This document shows positions 24,048 to 32,392 of a DNA stretch of 52,923 nt, one piece after another. Each line of letters starts with the position of its first letter. Position 1 is the stretch's first letter. Origin of the DNA: Ruminococcus sp. Phil15 (GTDB lineage Bacteria > Bacillota > Clostridia > Oscillospirales > Ruminococcaceae); NCBI GenBank assembly GCA_001940995.1, contig MSHC01000047.1, positions 1-52,923 on the forward strand, in the 5' to 3' direction. The notes beneath the pieces are model-generated. The model made no database searches. It had not been told where the DNA came from and saw nothing but the letters and a program-made list of their open reading frames with translations. The translations under genes and the position numbers were made by a program.

Positions 24048-25094
24048 ATGATATTGATTATTGATGACGATTATTTTAACAGAGAAATATTAAGTAATAT
24101 ATTCTCTCCCGAACACATTATAGTTGAGGCTGAAAGCGGGGAGGATGCTCTGGAAAGGATCGACCTTCTGCGGGATGACCTCAGCGCAATATTCCTTGAT
24201 GTCGTTATGCCCGGAATGGACGGTATCGAGGTTTTAAAAGAGCTTTCAAAAAAAGGGATACCTGAGAAAGTCCCAATATTTATGATTACAGCGTCTTCCG
24301 ACCATGACGTTTTAAAGTCTGCTTACTCATTAGGCGTAATGGACGTTATCAACAAACCTGTAATTCCGTATATTGTATTAAGACGAGTAGATTCTGTTAT
24401 TGAGCTTTTTAATGCAAGACAAAATCTTAGCAATACGGTATCCGAACAGCGGGTCGAGCTGTATGAAAAGGCGCAGAAGATTTTCGAGTTAAGCAGGGGT
24501 ATACTTTCGACCCTTGCAACCGCTATCGAATTCCGTGATGTAGAGTCAGGTGAACACGTTAAACGCATTCACGATATAACAAAGTATCTGCTTGTCAATT
24601 CCTCGTTCGGAGATTCGCTCTCTGAAGATGAAATTGATAACATAGCGTTGGCTTCCGTGTTGCACGACGTGGGTAAGATTGCAATTTCCGATGCAATACT
24701 TAACAAAAAGGGAAGGCTGACGCCTGAAGAATATGAGATTATGAAAACCCATACAACACAAGGAGCAAAGCTGCTTGAGAATATACCGCAGCTGTATGAT
24801 AATGAAGCTTATGAGTATGCCTGCGATATCGCAAGACATCACCATGAGCGCTGGGACGGCAGGGGATACCCCGATGGACTTAAAGGCAACGAGATAAGCA
24901 TCTGGTCTCAGGTCGTTTCTATCGCAGACGTGTATGACGCCCTGATAAGCAAAAGAGTCTATAAGGACGCATATTCCAACGATACTGCGGTAAAAATGAT
25001 TTGCAACGGCGAGTGCGGCGTGTTCAATCCGGAACTGCTTGATGCTTTCGTAAAGCTTGAACCTGAGATCAGAAAGCTTTACCGTGCCGAATAA
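24048..25094 (+). CDS. REC-HD-GYP response regulator (c-di-GMP phosphodiesterase type)
   Basis: A 348-residue two-domain protein. The start is ATG 24048 (AGGTG 9 nt upstream) rather than GTG 24030. The receiver domain (1-122) has the acidic D-D-D cluster near residues 6-8, phosphoacceptor D51 in F-L-D-V-V-M-P-G-M-D-G, and K103. A helical linker leads to the HD-GYP domain (about 150-348), with H206-D207 in V-L-H-D-V-G-K-I, H235 in K-T-H-T-T-Q-G, H264/H265, and G-R-G-Y-P (271-275). All metal and signature residues are present, so cyclic-di-GMP hydrolysis is likely. A terminator separates it from an Hpt gene that may once have delivered phosphate to it. A GGDEF protein at 33891 could supply the opposing activity. 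Confidence 0.93.
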   Translation: MILIIDDDYFNREILSNIFSPEHIIVEAESGEDALERIDLLRDDLSAIFLDVVMPGMDGIEVLKELSKKGIPEKVPIFMITASSDHDVLKSAYSLGVMDVINKPVIPYIVLRRVDSVIELFNARQNLSNTVSEQRVELYEKAQKIFELSRGILSTLATAIEFRDVESGEHVKRIHDITKYLLVNSSFGDSLSEDEIDNIALASVLHDVGKIAISDAILNKKGRLTPEEYEIMKTHTTQGAKLLENIPQLYDNEAYEYACDIARHHHERWDGRGYPDGLKGNEISIWSQVVSIADVYDALISKRVYKDAYSNDTAVKMICNGECGVFNPELLDAFVKLEPEIRKLYRAE

Positions 25095-25100
25095 CCATTT

Positions 25101-25129
25101 ACAATCCCAGGCATCTTGGGATTGTTTTT
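25101..25129 (+). terminator. Terminator after the HD-GYP gene
   Basis: ACAATCCCA (25101-25109) and TGGGATTGT (25117-25125) form a 9-bp stem followed by TTTTT. Confidence 0.85.
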
Positions 25130-25156
25130 ACTAATAAAACTTTTAGGAGAAATGCT

Positions 25157-25510
25157 ATGAAATTACATGAATTTTATTCACAGATAGGCGCAGATTACGC
25201 TAACGTACTTGAAAGAATGCTCAATAAATAGGAACTTATATACAAATTTCTCAAAAGATTTATAGGAGATAAATCTTTCTCTAATCTTGATGCCGCAGTT
25301 GCAGGCGGAACGGTTCACGAGATTTTTCTTGCAGCGCATACGCTCAAGGGCGTTGCCGCAAACCTTGAGCTTGCTCCGCTTTTTGAATCGGTAAGCGAGC
25401 TTGTTGAGCTTACCAGAAAAGGCGAAAGCTCCGACCTTATTCCGGAAACATTTGAAAAGGTTAAAGCCAACTATAATCTTGTCATTTCTCTGATAAATGA
25501 GATTGACTGA
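25157..25510 (+). pseudogene. Hpt (histidine phosphotransfer) protein with in-frame TAG
   Basis: ATG 25157 follows AGGAGA by 6 nt. The frame reads 24 codons, meets TAG at 25229-25231, then stays open to TGA 25508-25510, giving 117 codons with the TAG counted as one residue. The product after the stop has the phosphotransfer motif A-A-H-T-L-K-G-V-A-A-N-L with the active His, followed by the usual second helix pair. The first 24 residues (F-Y-S-Q-I-G-A-D-Y-A-N-V-L-E-R-M) match the start of this single-domain Hpt family. One base change explains the stop. TAG ends other genes here (for example at 27000), so the codon is not reassigned. No good restart is seen after the TAG. It is either a recent pseudogene or a sequencing error. 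Its natural partner would be the REC-HD-GYP protein just upstream. Confidence 0.8.
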
Positions 25511-25609
25511 GTTAAGCTACGCTTTATAAGTAATAATCTGACGCTTGTGATATCAGGATACCTAAACGGAATAGTGATGAAGCAATATTTCAAAACTATG
25601 GATAATCTG

Positions 25610-25638
25610 TTGACTTTTGGGAAAGTGTGCGTTATACT
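25610..25638 (+). promoter_or_regulatory. Promoter of the transglutaminase/O-acylation operon
   Basis: TTGACT (25610-25615), a 17-nt spacer and TATACT (25633-25638), about 150 nt upstream of the gene at 25789. Confidence 0.7.
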
Positions 25639-25679
25639 GATTTATGGCATTGTGCGGTCGGTGAGTTAAAGTAATGTGG

Positions 25680-25709
25680 CTGTAAAATGACGGAATTGTC
25701 ATTTTACAG
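25680..25709 (+). promoter_or_regulatory. Perfect 12-bp leader hairpin
   Basis: CTGTAAAATGAC (25680-25691) and GTCATTTTACAG (25698-25709) are exact complements with a 6-nt loop, inside the predicted leader of the transglutaminase gene. No T-tract follows, so it may control RNA stability or bind a protein. Confidence 0.5.
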
Positions 25710-25788
25710 TCACTCTAATGTCATTGCGGCAATGTATAATAAAAGCATAGGGAAATTATCCCGTTATTATTTTCCGGAGGATACAGAA

Positions 25789-27000
25789 ATGAAAGACAAG
25801 ATGAAGTGGATTATTACATACGTTTTACTTGGCGCTATGGTAGCAGGAGTTACTGTTACATCGGTCGTATCAATTCGCACAATGGATAAGACCGAAACTA
25901 TTGCGGAGAAGACCAATGAACTCGATACAAAGGTGGAAAATGCCGTTAATCAGATAAATACAGAGTTCGGAGGAGAAGATGTTCTCGCTGAGGATAACGT
26001 CTTAATCGGCGGTGAGTATCTTATAGAATCAACGACTCATATCTCTGACGCATATAAGTCGGGCGATACGTCCGCTCTCTCTGACAGAGATAAGGAAACT
26101 CTCGATATGGCTAAAGCTGTTATAGACGACGTTATCAAAGACGGTATGACGCCTTATGAAAAAGAGCTTGCAATATATGAATGGATGACAAAGAATTTGG
26201 TGTTTGACGAGGGCTCGCTTGTAGTCATTCCTACAAGCGACAGCGACTGCGACAATCCTTATGGAGTCCTGAAAAATCACAATGCAGTATGCGTGGGATA
26301 TGCAACCACATTCAGACTCTTTATGCAGATGATGGATATTGAGTGTATGGTAGTACACGACACAGGCCTTTCTCATTCATGGGATTTGGTAAAGCTTGAT
26401 GATGAATGGTATCATACGGATATCTATTCGGATGTCGGATTGGGTGGCTATGCAAATTTCAATATGTCTGACAGCTTGGCACAGCAAAACCATGATTGGA
26501 ATACGTCGTTCTTCCCGGCCGCAACAGGCATAAAGTACAATGTAGGCTATCAGAACAGGACAACAATCAAGGATGTTTATGACATTCCGAAGTTTGTACA
26601 CGACATAATCGAAAGCGGCGAAAGCAAGTCTGTTTTCGTTGAGCTTGAGGGCGGTTTTGATAACGGAAAATTGATTATAGCCGAGAGTATGATGTCGTTG
26701 ATAAGCGAAAGTATGTATTATGCTAACGAATACGAAGATACTGAGTTTTCGTATTCATGGGTGCAGGACGGCGAAGAAAATAAATACCTTAGCATTTCCG
26801 TCCAGAATTACCAGGAGGTTTATGACGAGATATTTGATATCGACGAGGAAGAACTTCAGAAAATTCAGGATGCAGTCGATGAGTACTTCTCGATAGAGTA
26901 TGACGATTATTTTGGGGACAACGAAGATTCAAACTTCGGATTTATGGATATTAAAGACGGATATAAGAGAGAGCCGGGCTTCGGCAAAATTGCAGATTAG
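25789..27000 (+). CDS. Membrane-anchored transglutaminase-like protein
   Basis: A 403-residue protein. The start is ATG 25789, with GGAGG 8 nt upstream; the open frame back to 25687 overlaps the leader hairpin and is not favoured. One N-terminal helix (about 6-27) anchors it facing outward. The transglutaminase-like core has the papain-type triad C168 (A-V-C-V-G-Y-A), H196 (S-H-S-W-D-L-V) and D211 (H-T-D-I-Y-S-D). The C-terminal 130 residues are acidic and unassigned. Family members act as proteases or cross-linking or amide-cleaving enzymes on the cell surface. It heads a run of four envelope genes with the DUF4358 lipoprotein, MBOAT and DHHW genes, so a role in envelope polymer modification is inferred. 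Confidence 0.86.
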   Translation: MKDKMKWIITYVLLGAMVAGVTVTSVVSIRTMDKTETIAEKTNELDTKVENAVNQINTEFGGEDVLAEDNVLIGGEYLIESTTHISDAYKSGDTSALSDRDKETLDMAKAVIDDVIKDGMTPYEKELAIYEWMTKNLVFDEGSLVVIPTSDSDCDNPYGVLKNHNAVCVGYATTFRLFMQMMDIECMVVHDTGLSHSWDLVKLDDEWYHTDIYSDVGLGGYANFNMSDSLAQQNHDWNTSFFPAATGIKYNVGYQNRTTIKDVYDIPKFVHDIIESGESKSVFVELEGGFDNGKLIIAESMMSLISESMYYANEYEDTEFSYSWVQDGEENKYLSISVQNYQEVYDEIFDIDEEELQKIQDAVDEYFSIEYDDYFGDNEDSNFGFMDIKDGYKREPGFGKIAD

Positions 27001-27023
27001 TCTCAGGAAAGGTCAACGGGGTT

Positions 27024-27515
27024 ATGAAAAGAATACTGTGTATGCTTAGCGCCGCACTTTTGCTATTTACAGGCTGCGGCAAGGATGATTCTAAAGACGA
27101 GAACAAAACGGTCAGTATGTACGAGCTGTCAAGAAAAATGATAGCCGCAGATAAAACGTTGCCCGAAATGTCGTATGTCAGCAGTTCAGACGAAAATGCA
27201 GGCGAGCTTTTTACATATCTTTCCGATGCCGACTATGAGCTTGTAGATTCATATTTCCTGTGCTATTCCACAGACGGACTCGCAGACGAAATCGCTGTTG
27301 TCGCTTTGAAGGATTCCGACGATACAACAAAAGTCAAGAAATCAATAGAGCAACACGTCAACGGCAGGGTAAGTATGTACGAGCAGTATGACCCGTCGCA
27401 GACCGAGCGTGCCGAAAACGCAATCATTATGATAAAGGACCAATATGTAGTGCTTATAATCAGCGAAAACCAGAATAACATTAAAACAGCATTTACGGAT
27501 TTTCTGGAGGACTGA
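27024..27515 (+). CDS. DUF4358 lipoprotein
   Basis: A 163-residue lipoprotein. The signal peptide ends in the lipobox L-F-T-G-C with lipidated C18. The body matches DUF4358 (S-M-Y-E-L-S-R-K-M near the start, then D-E-I-A-V-V-A-L-K and A-I-I-M-I-K-D-Q-Y-V-V). The function is unknown. It sits between the transglutaminase-like gene and the MBOAT gene, with its stop 3 nt before the MBOAT ATG. I recall this family occurring beside MBOAT/DHHW genes in Clostridia, which suggests an accessory subunit of the acyl-transfer complex. Confidence 0.82.
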   Translation: MKRILCMLSAALLLFTGCGKDDSKDENKTVSMYELSRKMIAADKTLPEMSYVSSSDENAGELFTYLSDADYELVDSYFLCYSTDGLADEIAVVALKDSDDTTKVKKSIEQHVNGRVSMYEQYDPSQTERAENAIIMIKDQYVVLIISENQNNIKTAFTDFLED

Positions 27516-27518
27516 TAG

Positions 27519-28913
27519 ATGATATTCAGCAGCGTATTGTTTCTGGCGGTTTTCCTGCCGGCAGTATTGATTTTGTACTATATTCTTCCAAGAAAACTAA
27601 GAAACGGCTTGCTATTAGTAGCAAGCCTGTTGTTCTATGCGTGGGGAGAGCCTGTCTATGTCGGAATAATGCTGTTCTCAACGGCGTTTGACTACACAAA
27701 CGGAATACTCATAGGAAAATTCAGAAAACAGAAAAGGGACAAATGCGCAAAAACCGTGCTTGCTTTGTCGGTTATCGGGAACCTTGCAATCTTGGGCTTT
27801 TTTAAGTATACCGACTTTATCATCACAAACATTAATCATATAACAGGCGCAGGATTAGGGCTTTTAGAGCTTGCACTGCCGATAGGCATTTCTTTCTATA
27901 CATTCCAGACTATGTCATATACAATTGACGTTTACCTCGGAAAGGCTGAAGTGCAGCGCAATATTCTGAATTTCGGCGCTTATGTAACATTGTTTCCACA
28001 GCTTATCGCAGGTCCGATTGTTCGATATAAGGATATTCAGAATGAGCTTAACAGCCGAAAGGAAACGCTCGACGACGTCGCTGTGGGACTCGCAAGGTTC
28101 GTTTTAGGACTCGGCAAAAAGGTGCTTCTTGCAAACAGATGCGGCGCAATATATAACGAGATACTCACAGGCGAGCTTTCAACGCCGCTTGCGTGGTTCG
28201 GTACGGCGATGTTTGCGTTCCAGATTTACTTTGATTTCTCAGGATATTCTGATATGGCAATAGGCCTTGGCAGAATGATGGGCTTTAAATTTCTCGAAAA
28301 CTTCGACGACCCGTATACCTCGGGAAGCGTTACCGATTTCTGGAGGAGATGGCATATTTCTCTGGGAACGTGGTTCCGTGAGTATGTGTATATCCCGCTT
28401 GGGGGAAACAGAAAGGGTAAGGGCAGACAGATTTTTAACCTCTCTGTTGTGTGGCTTTTGACGGGTCTGTGGCATGGCGCAAGCTGGAATTTTGTAATAT
28501 GGGGAGCAATGTTCGGAGTGCTTCTGATTATAGAAAAAACATTCCTGCTGGGTTTGCTGAATAAGCTTCCTAAGCTTGTCGGCTGGCTGTATACAATGTT
28601 CTTTGTGCTTATAAGCTGGGCGATTTTTGCAAACGAGAGTATGTCGGAGCTGAGCGTCTGGCTGAAAGCTATGTTTGTACCGCAGGATACATACGCAGTA
28701 TCAGTGCAAAATTACCTTGTACCGCACCTTATGCTAATTGTTCTTTGCGTGTTTTTCTCAACAAGACTGCCGAAGAAAATCTGGGCAAGGCTTTCCTCAA
28801 GGGATACGCTGTGCAGAGGCGTCCAGATGGTCGCAGTGCCGGCGCTTCTCTTTGTTTGTATAATGTTCCTTGTAGCGGAAACCTACAATCCGTTCCTGTA
28901 TTTCAGATTTTAA
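27519..28913 (+). CDS. MBOAT O-acyltransferase (AlgI-like)
   Basis: A 464-residue polytopic membrane protein of the MBOAT family. AlgI-type signatures are P-L-I-A-G-P-I-V-R-Y (in the form Q-L-I-A-G-P-I-V-R-Y), F-W-R-R-W-H-I-S-L-G-T-W and G-L-W-H-G-A-S-W with catalytic H319. About ten membrane helices are evident. It would move acetyl groups across the membrane to a lipid or protein intermediate for O-acetylation of an extracellular polymer. The DHHW protein downstream is the usual partner that transfers the group. The acceptor (exopolysaccharide, teichoic acid or peptidoglycan) cannot be told from the window. Expression is likely coupled to the DUF4358 gene. Confidence 0.93.
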   Translation: MIFSSVLFLAVFLPAVLILYYILPRKLRNGLLLVASLLFYAWGEPVYVGIMLFSTAFDYTNGILIGKFRKQKRDKCAKTVLALSVIGNLAILGFFKYTDFIITNINHITGAGLGLLELALPIGISFYTFQTMSYTIDVYLGKAEVQRNILNFGAYVTLFPQLIAGPIVRYKDIQNELNSRKETLDDVAVGLARFVLGLGKKVLLANRCGAIYNEILTGELSTPLAWFGTAMFAFQIYFDFSGYSDMAIGLGRMMGFKFLENFDDPYTSGSVTDFWRRWHISLGTWFREYVYIPLGGNRKGKGRQIFNLSVVWLLTGLWHGASWNFVIWGAMFGVLLIIEKTFLLGLLNKLPKLVGWLYTMFFVLISWAIFANESMSELSVWLKAMFVPQDTYAVSVQNYLVPHLMLIVLCVFFSTRLPKKIWARLSSRDTLCRGVQMVAVPALLFVCIMFLVAETYNPFLYFRF

Positions 28914-28930
28914 TGGGGAGGTAAGCTTCT

Positions 28931-30022
28931 GTGAAACGTGTGTTTTCAATAATAACAATAAGCGTCTGCGGCTTGCTTCTGGTAGCTTTAGGCATAGGCA
29001 TTTTCGCACTTCCTCAGCAAAGCTTTTCGGATAACGAAAACAGATATCTTAAAGAAACACCTGATTTTTCGCTCGACGCACTTTTAAGCGGCGTCTACAC
29101 GGCGGATTTTGAGAAAATGTGCAGCGACCAGATTCCGCTCCGTGACTTCTGGATTTCAGCAAGGTCAAGAGTACTGCTTGCTTCCGGCAACATTGAAATA
29201 GGCGGCGTATACCTCGGCGATGATGACTTCCTTTTTGAAAGCTATTCAACAGATGAGGTTATGTCAAAAAGGTACGAGCAGAATTTGAAGAACGTAAATT
29301 CCTTTGCAAAAAGCTTTGACGGCGAATGCTATGTTATGCTCGTTCCTACTGCGTCGGATATCCTGCCTGGTTTACTGCCGAAATATAATTTCCAATACGA
29401 TACGGGTGCGGTTTTCGATAAGGCAACAGCTTTGCTTACCGATTTGAGTTTTGTTGATATAAGAGCCGAGCTTGAAGCTTTGGGAAAAGATGCGTACTAC
29501 CGCACAGACCACCACTGGACTATGACGGGAGCTATGTCTGCATATGATGCGTGGTGCTGTATCAGCGGCGTTGAAAAAAGGGAGTATAACCTCATACCCG
29601 TAACAAATAAATTCAGAGGCACACTTTACTCAAAGGTTTTGTTAAGCTCCTGCGCATACGATACTATTTCTTTGCCGCAGGTGTCCGATAGGATTACCTG
29701 TACCGCAAACGGAGAAGAGATAGCGATGTTCGATATGTCCAAGCTTTCTCAAAAGGATAAGTATGCCGTGCTTTTCGGCGGAAATTACGGCAGAGTAGAT
29801 ATCACGGGCGGCGAGGGCGAAAAGCTTCTTATAATCAAGGATTCCTACGCTAATTCCTTTGTCCCGTATATCGCAGAGGATTACAGCGAGATTACAATGA
29901 TAGACCTCAGGTATTTCGGCGGCTCTGTAAAATCAATTGCAAAGGATTATGACAAGGTACTTTTCCTCTACGAGATTACGAACTTTTCGCAGGACTCAAA
30001 TATCACAAAAGTCATAATGTAA
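28931..30022 (+). CDS. DHHW-motif extracellular O-acetyltransferase partner (AlgJ/AlgX-like)
   Basis: A 363-residue protein with an N-terminal signal anchor (about 5-25) and an SGNH-like extracellular domain. The start is GTG 28931 behind GGGGAGG. The defining D-H-H-W motif is at 193-196 (Y-R-T-D-H-H-W-T-M-T-G). A G-G-N-Y-G block and I-I-K-D-S-Y-A-N-S near the end supply the serine of the SGNH fold. In DltD/AlgJ/AlgX-like systems such proteins take acyl groups delivered by the MBOAT partner and place them on surface polymers. It is the last gene of this operon; a terminator follows. Confidence 0.9.
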   Translation: MKRVFSIITISVCGLLLVALGIGIFALPQQSFSDNENRYLKETPDFSLDALLSGVYTADFEKMCSDQIPLRDFWISARSRVLLASGNIEIGGVYLGDDDFLFESYSTDEVMSKRYEQNLKNVNSFAKSFDGECYVMLVPTASDILPGLLPKYNFQYDTGAVFDKATALLTDLSFVDIRAELEALGKDAYYRTDHHWTMTGAMSAYDAWCCISGVEKREYNLIPVTNKFRGTLYSKVLLSSCAYDTISLPQVSDRITCTANGEEIAMFDMSKLSQKDKYAVLFGGNYGRVDITGGEGEKLLIIKDSYANSFVPYIAEDYSEITMIDLRYFGGSVKSIAKDYDKVLFLYEITNFSQDSNITKVIM

Positions 30023-30042
30023 GCGAAAATTATGTAAGCCTA

Positions 30043-30069
30043 AGAGCAGATTATGAGTCTGCTCTTTTT
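30043..30069 (+). terminator. Terminator of the O-acylation operon
   Basis: AGAGCAGA (30043-30050) and TCTGCTCT (30058-30065) form an 8-bp stem followed by TTTT. Confidence 0.85.
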
Positions 30070-30108
30070 GCTTTATAATAGCAATTATTATTTTATTACT
30101 TCAACTGC

Positions 30109-30137
30109 TTGAAATATTGCGGCAGATGTGGTATCAT
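30109..30137 (+). promoter_or_regulatory. Promoter of the FN3-repeat protein gene
   Basis: TTGAAA (30109-30114), a 17-nt spacer and TATCAT (30132-30137). Confidence 0.65.
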
Positions 30138-30190
30138 AAAATTATAGATAATCTGTAAAAGCAACTCTGTTATCTTAAAGGAGAGATATT

Positions 30191-32356
30191 ATGAGCTTGA
30201 AAAAATTGATTGCAAGCGCCGCTGTTCTTGGCGCAATGCTTGCTTTTCCACAGGTCGCAAGTGCAAGCGAGGCCGTTTTGCTCGACAGTAACGTTTTCAA
30301 CGGAAAAGACGTACTCGTGATTTCAGACGACTCGCTCGACGGCTTGTATTTCTATAATTACGAAAAGCACGCTCTGTATTCCTACAATGAGGATACCAAT
30401 GTATGCAGTTTAATTTACACAGTTAACGACCCAAGTCCGCATATTTACAGCGTGGGTGACAAGCTGTATTCTGCTTGTTCCGACGGCGTTTATGAATACG
30501 ATATCAGCTCGAAGGAAAGCACAAAGAAACTAAGTATAAACGATAAAGCGACAGCGGTCGGCGTTGACGACCAGGAACAAATTTACCTTGCCGTCAGCGA
30601 TGCATTGTACATTTATTCGCCGTCAGGTACGCTGCTGGAATCCTTGGAGTACAGCGGCAATACGATAGAGCAATTCTATGGTTTTGATGGGTCAACCGGA
30701 AATTTCTATTATTTGACAGTAGATAACTGGATTTACTCCGGCTCAAACAATCATATGAATTCCTTGCATGTCGGCAATTTTGACGGAGAAACAATAATTC
30801 TGAACGATAATCACCTGTTGTATCTCTGCCAGGAGTATTATTTTGAAAGGGAGAATCAGGTTCGCCTTTTCGATAATAAATATGTTTTCTATGATTCGAC
30901 CCTGAGCAATACCCTCGCATATTTTAACCTTAATTCAGTAGACGCTAAGAAGGTTAACACTATATCCGTAAAGAAAATCCTCGACAGAACAAATACTGAC
31001 GAAATCGGTTCTTTTACAGCAGATGCGGCGCTTGGTATTCGTGCTGTCTATAATTCGGAAACCAATACGGTACTTGCTTATGAAGACGGCTGTAATCTTT
31101 CCGAATATGATATGAACGGCAATAAAATCGCTACTGTAAAAACAGCATATCCGATTTATGAGCTTGTAGAGTACGACGGCGGATATGCCATGATTGAGAA
31201 AAACGGTAAGAATTATTATTATGAGTTTCTCAATTATGGTAAGCCTTCCGCTTGCACTATCGAGCTTGGCGGAAGAGCCGCAGACGCCCTCAGAGTAAAC
31301 TGGACAACGGTTCCGGAGGCAGACGGATATATACTCCAGAGTAAAATTGACGGAGTATGGACCGATATCGCAACTATCGACAATAACGCCACAGCAACCT
31401 ACCGTGTCGAGGGACTCAAAGCAAGTACGACATATGACTTCAGAATGTGCGCATACAAGGTAAGCGGCAGTACAAAACAGCGGGGCGATTATTCAAATGT
31501 AATCAGCAATACAACAAATCCTTATATGGTATCAGGACTGTCAATCGGCGGACGTGCCCCTGATGCAATTCGTCTTAACTGGAAGAAGAACGACAGCGCC
31601 GACGGCTATATTATAGAGCAGTATATCGGCGGTAAATGGACAAGGATTGCAAAAATCACAAACAACAATACTCTCACATACCGTGTTGAAAAGCTCAAGC
31701 CGTCAACCACCAATCAATTCCGTATCCGCTCTTACAATATGGTCGGAAAGACCGCGCTCTACGGAAATTATGCAAATATTACCGGAACAACAAACCCTGC
31801 AAATATTTCGGGACTTAAAATAGGTGGCAGAGCATCTGACGCTTTAAGGCTTAACTGGAATAAGAATACCACCGCCGACGGCTATATTATAGAGCAGTAT
31901 GTTGGCGGCAAGTGGACTAGGATTGCAAAAATCACAAGTAATAATACTCTCACATATCGAATTGCCGGACTAAAGGCAAGCACAACTTATAAATTCCGCG
32001 TCCGCTCTTACAATATGGTCGGAAAAACCGCACTCTACGGAAATTATGCGAACATAAGCGGAACAACAGACCCGTATAAGACAACAGGAGTTAAGATAGG
32101 CGGCAGAGCCAAAGACGCTCTCAGACTTAACTGGAATAAGAATACCACCGCCGACGGATATATTATTGAAATATACAAGGGCGGTAAGTGGACAAGAGTA
32201 GCGAAGCTTACAAACAATTCTACTCTTACATACCGATTGGCAGGTCTTTCGGCAGGCACTACATATAAGCTCCGTATCCGTTCCTACAATATGGTAGGTA
32301 GCACGGCGCTTTACAGCGTTTACTCCAATGTAACAGGAACGACCTATACTAAATAA
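30191..32356 (+). CDS. Secreted protein with propeller-like N-terminal region and four FN3 repeats
   Basis: A 721-residue exported protein. The signal peptide ends in V-A-S-A-S-E (about residue 26). Residues 30-350 show repeated strands with Tyr/Asp-rich turns (Y-E-Y-D-I-S, Y-I-Y-S-P-S, Y-D-M-N-G-N-K) that suggest a beta-propeller or WD-like fold, assigned by eye. Four FN3-type units follow from about residue 360, each with G-G-R-A-x-D-A-x-R-x-N-W, A-D-G-Y-I and Y-x-x-x-S-N or Y-A-N landmarks. There is no sorting signal, lipobox or membrane anchor at the C-terminus. A non-covalent wall or polysaccharide-binding role is likely. The gene stands alone with its own promoter and terminator. Confidence 0.82.
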   Translation: MSLKKLIASAAVLGAMLAFPQVASASEAVLLDSNVFNGKDVLVISDDSLDGLYFYNYEKHALYSYNEDTNVCSLIYTVNDPSPHIYSVGDKLYSACSDGVYEYDISSKESTKKLSINDKATAVGVDDQEQIYLAVSDALYIYSPSGTLLESLEYSGNTIEQFYGFDGSTGNFYYLTVDNWIYSGSNNHMNSLHVGNFDGETIILNDNHLLYLCQEYYFERENQVRLFDNKYVFYDSTLSNTLAYFNLNSVDAKKVNTISVKKILDRTNTDEIGSFTADAALGIRAVYNSETNTVLAYEDGCNLSEYDMNGNKIATVKTAYPIYELVEYDGGYAMIEKNGKNYYYEFLNYGKPSACTIELGGRAADALRVNWTTVPEADGYILQSKIDGVWTDIATIDNNATATYRVEGLKASTTYDFRMCAYKVSGSTKQRGDYSNVISNTTNPYMVSGLSIGGRAPDAIRLNWKKNDSADGYIIEQYIGGKWTRIAKITNNNTLTYRVEKLKPSTTNQFRIRSYNMVGKTALYGNYANITGTTNPANISGLKIGGRASDALRLNWNKNTTADGYIIEQYVGGKWTRIAKITSNNTLTYRIAGLKASTTYKFRVRSYNMVGKTALYGNYANISGTTDPYKTTGVKIGGRAKDALRLNWNKNTTADGYIIEIYKGGKWTRVAKLTNNSTLTYRLAGLSAGTTYKLRIRSYNMVGSTALYSVYSNVTGTTYTK
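31268..32356 (+). repeat. Four tandem FN3-coding repeats
   Basis: Units begin at 31268, 31547, 31823 and 32099, with a period of 279 then exactly 276 nt (92 codons). The last three are close to identical over long stretches of DNA, showing recent duplication or gene conversion. Confidence 0.85.
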
Positions 32357-32360
32357 TTTT

Positions 32361-32392
32361 AAAGCCTGAAACTCGCAGGAGTCTCAGGCTTT
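32361..32392. terminator. Bidirectional terminator between FN3 gene and flavin reductase
   Basis: AAAGCCTGA and TCAGGCTTT pair, with a further ACTC/GAGT pairing beyond one mismatch and a 4-nt loop. The stop codon of the convergent gene lies in the right arm. Confidence 0.65.

Noticed and set aside
31268..32356. Tandem repeats as a possible CRISPR array
   Set aside because: The units are 276 nt, coding and in frame, with no spacer structure; they are FN3 domains.
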